DNA of 64,000 bases from Paenibacillus turicensis. GTDB lineage: Bacteria; Bacillota; Bacilli; Paenibacillales; Paenibacillaceae. The notes below the pieces were generated by a model. It ran no database searches and was not told the DNA's origin. It saw only the letters and a list, made by a program, of their open reading frames with translations. This document shows positions 53,852 to 62,357 of this stretch, piece by piece (within the stretch, counting starts at the first letter, position 1; the number at the start of each line of letters is the position of its first letter). Where the stretch lies: assembly GCF_017873435.1 (NCBI RefSeq), contig NZ_JAGGKG010000009.1, positions 62,001 to 126,000 of the forward strand, read 5' to 3'. The position numbers were made by a program, and so were the translations under genes.

Positions 53852-54958
53852 TTATTCGTAAACTTTAATCTCATTATAGAACGTATCACGCTCAACTGGA
53901 ATTCGACCAGCACCTTGAATGAGCCAAATTAATTCTTTACGTGTTAAGCCTTCTGGTGTCAAAGCACCTGCGGCATGGCTAATTCTTTCCTTCACAATCG
54001 TACCATGCACATCTGATGCACCAAAGGACATTGCGACTTGGGTAAGCTGTACGCCAATGTTAATGAAATACGCCTTAATGTGCTGAATATTATCTATCAT
54101 CAAGCGACTAATCGCTAATGTCTTCAAGTCTTCATAAGCAGAATTACGGCGCATAATGCCTGCATTTTTGTTGCGTGGCTGCATAGATAATGGAATAAAG
54201 ACCATAAAGCCATTAGTTTCATCCTGCAAATCACGGACATGCAGCATATGGCGAATCCGATCCTCATGAGATTCAATTGAGCCATATAGCATGGTGGTAT
54301 GTGTTTTCATACCAAGCTGATGTGCGGTGCGGTGTACCTCTAAGTAGCGCTCCACGTTTGCTTTATCCACCTTCATTTTTTCACGGTATTGATCTGATAA
54401 GATTTCAGCACCACCACCAGTGAGGGTTTGAAGGCCTGCTTTTTGTAGCTCTCTAAGCACCTCTGTAATCGATAAGCCGCTAATGCGTGTAAAGAAGTCA
54501 ATTTCTGCTGCGGTATAAGCCTTAATTGTTACATCTGGGAAGTTGTCCTTCAATGCTTGTAAGGAGTCCACATAATATTGGAACGGCACATGCTGGTTAT
54601 GTCCACCTACGATATGAAACTCACGAATGTTGGGATGAATATGCTGATTCACGTAATCCACCATTTGTTGACCAGATAACGTATAGGACCCTTCTTCACC
54701 TTGATCCTTGCGGAAATTACAAAAAGCACAATACGATTCACATACATTGGTGAAGTAAAGACTCATATTTTCGATAAAATATACTTTTTTACCATTTTTC
54801 TTTAAATTTGCTTGGTTTGCCAGTTGACCGATGGTGAGTAGATCATCACTTTTATATAAATAAACGCCATCTTCGAGGCTTAATCGTTCTCCATGTGTTA
54901 CCTTCTCTACAATCTCAGCCATTCTTTTATCCATACCTGTTGTTTCGACTGTTAACAT
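53852..54958 (-). CDS. mqnE: Aminofutalosine synthase (radical SAM)
   Basis: A 368-residue radical SAM enzyme that makes aminofutalosine in the futalosine pathway to menaquinone. The cluster motif is CESYCAFC (CxxxCxxC); ENMSLYFTNVC precedes it and GGGAEILSDQYREK and SFGASDVHGTI follow, all typical of MqnE/MqnC-type enzymes and distinguishing it from CofH. The ATG at 54958 follows GGAGG at ten bases. Implies the organism uses the futalosine route rather than the classic Men pathway, at least in part. Confidence 0.88.
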   Translation of the reverse strand: MLTVETTGMDKRMAEIVEKVTHGERLSLEDGVYLYKSDDLLTIGQLANQANLKKNGKKVYFIENMSLYFTNVCESYCAFCNFRKDQGEEGSYTLSGQQMVDYVNQHIHPNIREFHIVGGHNQHVPFQYYVDSLQALKDNFPDVTIKAYTAAEIDFFTRISGLSITEVLRELQKAGLQTLTGGGAEILSDQYREKMKVDKANVERYLEVHRTAHQLGMKTHTTMLYGSIESHEDRIRHMLHVRDLQDETNGFMVFIPLSMQPRNKNAGIMRRNSAYEDLKTLAISRLMIDNIQHIKAYFINIGVQLTQVAMSFGASDVHGTIVKERISHAAGALTPEGLTRKELIWLIQGAGRIPVERDTFYNEIKVYE

Positions 54959-55093
54959 TAGCAAGCTACCTCCGTTTCCTAAATCCAAAGCTCATTCTAT
55001 TATAAACCTCCATTTCATAGAAGGGCAACAAATGTTACTGCTGAATATTATGTATGTCTGTGTAAAATATCACATTTGCTCATTCATTTACTA

Positions 55094-55122
55094 TTGGGTG
55101 ACAAAAGGAGTATACTTAAAAT
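55094..55122 (+). promoter_or_regulatory. Candidate promoter of the hesB-like gene
   Basis: TTGGGT at 55094-55099, 17-base spacer, TAAAAT at 55117-55122. It lies before the inserted repeat element. Confidence 0.4.
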
Positions 55123-55132
55123 ATAAGCTTGA

Positions 55133-55355
55133 TTAATTATTTTGGCTCTATTTATAAATCAATACCTGACAACGACTGGCGGATAGAAGCTACGATCCAG
55201 AGAGTTCTTTCGATTGTTGTTAAAATCATATTCCTTTTATTGGAATAAATAAGTTGGTGGAATTTGATTTTAAGAGACAATCTCCAGAATCCCTCTGTCT
55301 CTTCGCTAGCATGGGTGGTTGTCATGTACTGATTTCAAGATTGAGCCTTAATTAT
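55133..55355. repeat. Dispersed inverted-repeat (MITE-like) element, copy C, with 8-bp target duplication
   Basis: TTAATTAT occurs at 55133-55140 and again at 55348-55355. Between them is a 207-base element whose ends are inverted repeats: left GGCTCTATTTATAAATCA, right (reverse complement) GGCTCAATCTTGAAATCA, both going on to TGACAAC. No coding capacity. Ends with GG and an AT-rich 8-base duplication recall ISL3-type elements. Confidence 0.75.
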
Positions 55356-55368
55356 AGGAGGTTATATA

Positions 55369-55725
55369 ATGATTAATATTTCAGATAGTGCCTTAGCACG
55401 TATTCAAGACATGATTGCACAGGATGAAACACCAAATATGTTTTTGCGCTTAGGCGTTAATGAAGGTGGATGTAGCGGGTTCTCTTATGGCATGGGACTT
55501 GACAATGAAGAAAGTGATCAAGATGTATTTATGGATATCAAAGGCGTCAAGGTCGTTGTAGATAAGGAAAGTGTACGTTTTTTAAACGGACTTGAAATTG
55601 ACTATCAGGAATCTGGCATGAGTGGCGGCTTTACCATTCATAATCCAAATGCAGTAGCTTCCTGTGGCTGTGGACAGTCATTTAAAATGCGGAATGAGGA
55701 AGGTAAGCCTGAGGTTTGCGATTGA
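55369..55725 (+). CDS. HesB/IscA-family iron-sulfur assembly protein
   Basis: A 118-residue A-type carrier. The three conserved cysteines are in GGCSGFSYGM and SCGCGQSF. It binds or transfers iron-sulfur clusters, corresponding to YutM in B. subtilis. The ATG follows ATAGGAGGT. The leader carries the inverted-repeat element just upstream, and the ribosome site lies immediately after the target duplication. Confidence 0.92.
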   Translation: MINISDSALARIQDMIAQDETPNMFLRLGVNEGGCSGFSYGMGLDNEESDQDVFMDIKGVKVVVDKESVRFLNGLEIDYQESGMSGGFTIHNPNAVASCGCGQSFKMRNEEGKPEVCD

Positions 55726-55803
55726 TAATCGTTGATCTAACGGGGATTTTATTACGTTGATCTTAACGTGAGCGTAACGAGAATTACGGTAACTTAAATA
55801 GAC

Positions 55804-55901
55804 GAGGGTTGTGGATTACAACGGAAAAACGCGCATTAACAACCCCGATTATTGAACATTAACAACCCTAAATTATTCGTTTCCGGGTTGTGGACTACGA
55901 C
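55804..55901. repeat. Four-motif att-like repeat cluster before the recombinase remnant
   Basis: GGGTTGTGGATTAC (from 55804) and GGGTTGTGGACTAC (from 55884) are direct repeats; CATTAACAACCC occurs twice between them (from 55834 and 55857) in opposite orientation to the outer pair. Such paired, symmetric motifs next to a tyrosine recombinase gene suggest recombinase binding sites. Confidence 0.5.
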
Positions 55902-55947
55902 CTCCGCGGGTATTATCTCGATAATATTTCGTATATGGAGGTCTTTT
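55899..55947 (+). terminator. Hairpin/terminator covering the ribosome site of the recombinase remnant
   Basis: GACCTCC pairs with GGAGGTC (55937-55943), with inner TATTAT/ATAATA pairing, followed by TTTTT. The 3' arm is also the Shine-Dalgarno of the GTG at 55949. Confidence 0.6.
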
Positions 55948-55948
55948 T

Positions 55949-56406
55949 GTGTCGTTAAAAAAGAGAGAAAGACGCGTACCAGTAGGCGCGAGGACTCTAC
56001 AGGAATATCCCACCCTGACGTTTGAGCAAGGATTAGACTTAGTGATCAGCGTTAAAAAATCGGAAGGGCTTCGTGAGCGGACTTTATCAGACTATAAGAA
56101 GCACTACCGGTATTTTCTTGAATGGCTTAATGAGGTCCATCCGGATGTGGTCTATGTTCACGAAATTACAATGCAAATATTACGAGATCATGTTTCGTAT
56201 ATGAAATACGATCGTGTGCGCTATGAGGAACACAAATTTATATCCTCGGAAAATCAGACGTTCGGGGTGTCAGATACTAATTAGTGTATTAAAACAATTT
56301 AAACACTGTACCGTGTTAATAAAAAATGTAAAAATATTACTCAATAGGAAGGTGGTTTTTCTAAAATATAATAGAGAATTAAACTTAACACAGTACACTT
56401 ACTAAT
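55949..56406 (+). pseudogene. Tyrosine recombinase/integrase, decayed (N-terminal SAM-like domain then stops)
   Basis: The GTG-started frame gives 111 residues of a core-binding domain (SEGLRERTLSDYKKHYRYFLEWL; HEITMQILRDHVSYM) typical of phage-type integrases and stops at 56284. After the stop the same frame still reads integrase-like KT-I-TLYRV with several further stop codons up to about 56406; the catalytic R-H-R-Y domain is absent. It is therefore a truncated and decaying recombinase. Higher AT content than the neighbours on its left. Confidence 0.75.
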
Positions 56407-56540
56407 TAAAAGATTTCAGAAGTCACATGAAATGTTGGTAGCTTGAACTAATTATATAATTTATTACAAATTACGACAGTATTCGACTTCATGTATCTTG
56501 TATAATTACCACATTAGATTATAGAAAGGAGGATTAATAA

Positions 56541-56849
56541 TTGAAATTACTACTAAAAGTTTTGTTTTTAATATTCGGTAGTATTAGTGGATTTATAAGT
56601 TGTTCATTATTATTAGCAGTTTTAGTGAGTATAGGTAATAAAAATGCTTCATTTATTGTTTGGGATCCAGGTCCAATTTGGATTCCATTAGTATATTTAA
56701 TTGCTATTTTAGTGTTAAATATTTTTTGTTATTTATACATGGTAAAAAAAGAAGGAAGTAGAAAAATAACAAGGAGATATTTTGTAGTATTTACCCTTTC
56801 ATTTTTATTATTTCCTGTGATTGGAGATATTATAGCTAGTTTTTTATAA
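56541..56849 (+). CDS. Small membrane protein (102 aa), unknown
   Basis: TTG start after AAAGGAGG at a proper distance. Three hydrophobic segments (about 1-30, 45-68, 80-102) separated by short charged loops. No family recognised. Strongly AT-rich, like the lipase gene that follows 65 bases downstream, so the two may have arrived together. Confidence 0.65.
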   Translation: MKLLLKVLFLIFGSISGFISCSLLLAVLVSIGNKNASFIVWDPGPIWIPLVYLIAILVLNIFCYLYMVKKEGSRKITRRYFVVFTLSFLLFPVIGDIIASFL

Positions 56850-56914
56850 AATAGTATAAATAAATCTTAGAAGATTCGAAATTAGTTGGAAAAATAAAGA
56901 AAAGGATGTTGTTT

Positions 56915-59900
56915 ATGAAGAAAATCTTTGTCTCATTTTGTGTACTTATTATTTTTTTGAATATTTTTAATTCTTATTTACCTATAGTGAATGCTAGCAC
57001 TAATGTTTGGGCAGATGAATATAAAGTAGAGTTTGGTAAAACTATAAAAATTCATTATGGTTTTGATGATGGTTCTCACTATACTAAAATATCAATTTAT
57101 TATAACGGAAAAGAGATAGATGTAAGATATGTTGATGCAAAACAGAGCAATACAATGGACTACAAAGCTGATAAAGAAGGTGATTATAAATTTGTAATTA
57201 CACCACTAGATTCTTCTAATTTTACAGGAGAATGTGTTGTCAATGTATATAAACATCGGGTCATTCTAATTCCAGGGATTATGGCTTCAGAATTATATGA
57301 TGGAAATGAAAAGGTTTGGATTCCAGATACAATAAACCCGATTGCTGCCACTAATAAAATAGGAAAATTAGCCATGAACAGTAATGGAGAACAAATTGTA
57401 GAACTAAGTGCTGGGTTACCAGTGCCCAAATACTATAATTCTTTACATAAATTTTTAGATGTCAAGTATCATGTGGTTGATTTTGGATATGATTGGAGAA
57501 ATGGTGCATCTAAAAATGCTAGCCTACTAAAGAATGTTATAGATAAGGAGAAAAAGAAATCACCTTCTAGTAAGATATTTATTGTTGCTCACAGTATGGG
57601 GGGGGGTAGTAGCAACTGAATATCTTAATCAAGGTAATAGAAAAGACGTTGATAAATTAATAACTATTGGAACGCCATTTTTAGGGGCACCTAAAGCAGC
57701 ATATATTTTTGAAACTGGTAATGCAACAGGAGATCAGCTAAACGATTTTATTGTTGGCAAGAAGTTAAAAAGTATTATGCGAAATATATCATCTGCTTAT
57801 CAACTATTACCTAATAAAAGTTATTTTTCAGTAAATAAAACTTATTATATTTCAAAACATTTATTTATTACATATAATAATCCACGTCCTAAAAAAGAAA
57901 AAATACAAGACTACAAAAGTACAAAAACATTTTTTGAAACTGAAACCAGTTGGATAAATAAAAAATTACTTTCTGAGGCAGAGGAATTTCATGATAACTT
58001 AGGAATTATTACAAATGTAAATACTGTGGATTCATATCATATTATCGGAGATAAGATTGGAACTATTGGTGGTATGACTTTTAATTCCTATAATAATCCA
58101 GGATCTCCAGATATGTCTATTACAGATTTGAAAACAGTTCAAGGGGATGGAACTGTTCCAGTTATTAGTGCCAATGTTGGAGGATTACTTAAAGCTAATA
58201 AAACATATTATATACAAGAAGAACATTCTGAATTACCAGGAAATAAGAATGTACAGAAACAGATTGAAAATATTCTTGAGGGAAATCCTGGGAAGTTGGA
58301 GGCGAATATTCGGAAATCTACACAATCAACTAAGACTTTGAAATTAAAGATAGAGTGCCCAGTAGAACTAAGTGTTGTTGATAGTGATGGTAATCATCTT
58401 GGATCAACTGGAAAAAATACCTATGAGGAAAATATACCTTTTGGAAGTTATTATACTGATGGTGAAACCAAAATTGCATTTCTTAATGATGGGAAATATA
58501 GTGTTAGTCTAAAAGGAACTGGATATGGAGAAATGACCTATTCTTTAATTTGGTCAAATGAAGAAGATATAGAGGAAAAAACAGTAAGGTTTGATAGCAT
58601 TCCAGTAACACCTAATTCTATTTTTACTTCTGGTACAGATAGAAACGGAAAAATTACACTTCAAATCGATGACAACGGGGATGGAACAATAGATCGTACT
58701 GTAACTCCTGCAGTAGAACTAGATTTAAATGGTACTCAAGACGAGACAATTCCAACTATTAGCTCACATATGGACGGTGTTAAGGGAGTAAATGAATGGT
58801 ATGGAGTTGGTGCTCATTATAATTTAGAAGGAAAAGATGAAGAATCAGGTGTCTATAAAATTTTTTACAAAGTAAATGATTCTGAAACTGAAGAATACAT
58901 TAATCCAATTCCGCTTCCTAATACAGGAATATATAATTTTGAATCTTTTGTTAGAGATAAAAACCGAAATGATTCTGAAGTTTTAACTGAAACAATAAAA
59001 GTAGACACTACAAAGCCTACTAAACCAACAATGACTATAGAGCCATTAAAATGGACGAATAAATTTGTAAGTATTACTTTAAGTAACTCAACGGATGCAG
59101 ATAGTGGTTTCCAAAAATACCAATATAAAATCAATGACAGTACAGATTGGATTGATTATAAAGAACCTGTGATTATTAGTACTGAAGGACTGCATCAAGT
59201 TTATGCGAAAGCTTTAGATAACGTCTTTAATGAGAGTGAAACGATATCAGGGGAAGCGAAAGTTGATAAAACTCCACCATCTAAGCCTGAAAGTATAAAA
59301 ACACTAATTAGAGATTATGAACAAATTAAAATAAGTTGGGTCCCTTCAACTGATAACGTAGAGGTTGTTGGCTACGATATGTATCTCAACTCTAAATTTG
59401 TTGGGACAACAAGGGATACAGAATATACCTTTAACAATCTAAATCGAAATACTATCTATACTATTAAAATTGTTGCTAGGGATGAGGCAGAAAACTCATC
59501 AGAAGAAGCAACATATATAGAAAAAACTGCACTCATACTATTGGACTCAAGTGCGAATCACTCCATTAGAGTAAAAACAGACGGAAGTGTATGGACATGG
59601 GGTAATAATGCGCAAGGTCAACTGGGAGATGGAACAAAAACGAATAAAACGACAGCGGTGCAGGTAGAAGGATTAAGTGACATGGTGATGGTCGCGGCAG
59701 GAGCAGAGCATAGCCTGGCGTTAAAGCACGACGGGACAGTGTGGACCTGGGGCTACGGTAGGGACCTTCAGTTAGGCAATGGTGAATATTCCCGTGTCAA
59801 AGCAGCGCAAATCAAGGGACTAAGCAATGTGAAGAGTATTGCAGCTGGTCTAATTCATGGCATGGCATTGACACAGGAAGGCGAACTTTGGTACTGGGGT

Positions 59901-62291
59901 ACACCTTACAATAACGGTATAGCCCAGCCGATGAAGTTTATGAGTGGTGTAAAGGCGATGTCTGGAGGTTTGGGCACAACTCAAATTGTGAAAACAGATG
60001 GAACTATGTGGACAATGGGATTGAACACATATGGTCAACTGGGAGACGGGACAAAAACAAACAGAACGATACCTGTTCAGGTATCGAATATGAAGGAAGT
60101 TGTTGGAGTAGCAGGAGGCGAGACGGCGAGTTATGCGGTTAAAGCAGATGGAAGTGTGTGGTCTTGGGGACGGAATGACAGAGGTCAGTTGGGAGATGGG
60201 ACAATTGCGGACCGTCTAACAGCGGTAAAAGTACTAGACAACAGTGCACCTCGTGTTACATTAGGCTATCCTACTGGAAGTCAAGCATCACCTTCTATAT
60301 CGAATATCAATTATCCTTCGATTCTTTGGAATCAGAAGGATGATGCTCAAACAGTGTTCACAGCCTACCAAGTCCAAATTATGGATGGAGTGGACCAGAT
60401 CCTGTTGGACACAGGTATCGTCAATCAGTCAATTACACAGGACAGTAATGCATGGACAGTGAACGAAGAACTACCAAGAGGGAAGGCGCTGAAGATACAG
60501 GTTCGGGTAAAGGATGAGGCAGCTTGGTCAGAATGGTCCGAACCGAGGTGGCTTAAAATTGGGATTGAAGAAGGTGTAGTTCAAGAAGATGCAGGACTAG
60601 CAACGTCGAGTCATCATGTTGTGCATGTAAAAACAGACGGAAGTGTATGGACATGGGGCGATAATGCGCAAGGTCAACTGGGAGATGGAACAAAAACGAA
60701 TAAAACGACAGCGGTGCAGGTAGAAGGATTAAGTGACATGGTGATGGTAGGTGCTGGAGCAGAGCACAGCCTGGCGTTAAAGCACGACGGGACAGTGTGG
60801 ACCTGGGGTAATAACGTTAATGGCCAATTGGGAACCGGAGATACGGTATCGTCGTTAACCCCGGTACAAGTACCTGACCTGGAAAATGTTATAGCCGTCA
60901 CTGCAGGCTCAAAGAGTAGTTATGCCCTAAAGCAAGACGGAACAGTATGGATTTGGGGATATGGTCCTGGTGGGTATTCCCTTGTTAAACCAGAGAAAAT
61001 TAATGATTTAACAGGTGTGAGTCAGATCGCTACTAATAACCGGTATGCATTGGCTTTGAAAAGTGACGGAACAGTATGGTCCTGGGGAGATGGTTGGGAG
61101 CTTCAGCTAGGTACTGGTGTATATTCCCAAGTCAAAGCAATGCAAATTAAGGGACTAAGCAATGTGAAGCGTATAGCCGCTGGTTCAATTCATGGCATGG
61201 CATTGACACAGGAAGGCGAACTTTGGTACTGGGGTACACACAACTATAATAGAATAGTTCAACCGACGAAGCTCATGAGTGGTGTAAAGACGATGTCTGG
61301 AGGCATGGATACAACTCAAATTGTAAAAACGGATGGAACTATGTGGGCAATGGGATTGAACACATATGGTCAACTGGGAGACGGCACAAAAACAAACAGA
61401 ACGATACCTGTTCAGGTACCGAATATGAAGGAAGTTGTTGGAGTAGCAGGAGGCGAGACGGCAAGTTATGCCGTTAAAGCAGATGGAAGTATATGGGCTT
61501 GGGGACGGAATGATAGAGGTCAGCTGGGAGATGGAGGTTTAAGTGAAAGTTTAATCCCAATAATGGTTCCAGTATCTGATAATTTAAATACATTTAGCTT
61601 GACTACTTTACCATCATATTTTACTGTTGAAATGGATAATAGTACCGAAATGAAGAGTGGCCAAGTTACAGTAACATTATCTGTTTATAATGCAGATGAG
61701 GTGATAGACAATTTATATACTGGTATCAGTAAACTTAAAATTACTAAGTATCATACTTCAAACTCTAATCAACTGAATGTTAATGCTAGTGTAGAAGATA
61801 TAAAATTTAATGAAGGAATTGCGTATTTACCTTTAACATTTGATGATGGAGGATTATACACTTTAAATTTTGAACTTGAAGGATTTAATAAACAAGAAGC
61901 AATCACTCTTAAAATATCAATCGATAAGCCAAAAACAGTGATAGAGCTTGTGACGCTACCTTCAACGAGTGTAATTAATGGAGAAATTTTGGATGTTCAG
62001 CCAGTGCTTAGAATACTTGACAGTAATGGAGAACCTATTCCTGGGGCAAAAATAGTGGCTAAGATTATAGGGGATGTAGAAGGTACTTTGTTAGGGAATG
62101 TTCATATTACCTCAGATAATGAAGGTTATATCACATTTGAAGATTTAGGTGTTTTATTAGAGAATTCAAATGTAGAGATTATTATTAATTTTAGTAATGA
62201 AGAAGGTGAAACTTATATTAATAGTCCTATGATAGAGATACTAGAAAGCGAAAAAAATTCAATTGATATGAATGAGTTATTAGTTAATTAA
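56915..62291 (+). pseudogene. Large secreted LCAT-type lipase/esterase with FN3 and two RCC1 propeller arrays, frameshifted in a 9-G tract
   Basis: Signal peptide (1-28), then a lipase domain of the lecithin:cholesterol acyltransferase type: oxyanion region VILIPGIMASELYDG, nucleophile elbow VAHSMGG (S227), aspartate in QGDGTVPV and histidine in EEHSELPG. A tract of nine G (57598-57606) directly after the serine codon shifts the frame, so the first frame stops at 57619; eight G would give AHSMGGVVATEYL and one protein of about 1791 residues. Downstream are Ig-like regions, a fibronectin III-like domain (DNVEVVGYDMYLN), a 5-blade RCC1 array (about 59560-60240), a spacer, a 7-blade RCC1 array (about 60610-61570) and Ig-like ends. 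Either phase-variable, broken, or a sequencing error. AAAAGGA precedes the ATG at 56915. Confidence 0.85.
59571..61530 (+). repeat. Duplicated RCC1-encoding blocks within the lipase gene
   Basis: 59571-59750 and 60628-60807 are nearly identical at DNA level (a few substitutions in 180 bases), and 59815-60200 matches 61145-61530 with few changes. The copies flank a different spacer domain. Confidence 0.85.
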
Positions 62292-62298
62292 TTAAAAG

Positions 62299-62336
62299 TA
62301 AGACCTCCAGTAAACTAATGTTCTGGAGGTCTTTTT
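62299..62336. terminator. Terminator after the lipase gene (shared with the convergent ATPase gene)
   Basis: AAGACCTCCAG pairs perfectly with CTGGAGGTCTT and is followed by TTTT. Confidence 0.85.
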
Positions 62337-62357
62337 ATAGCTTTCTCTACACTACAA

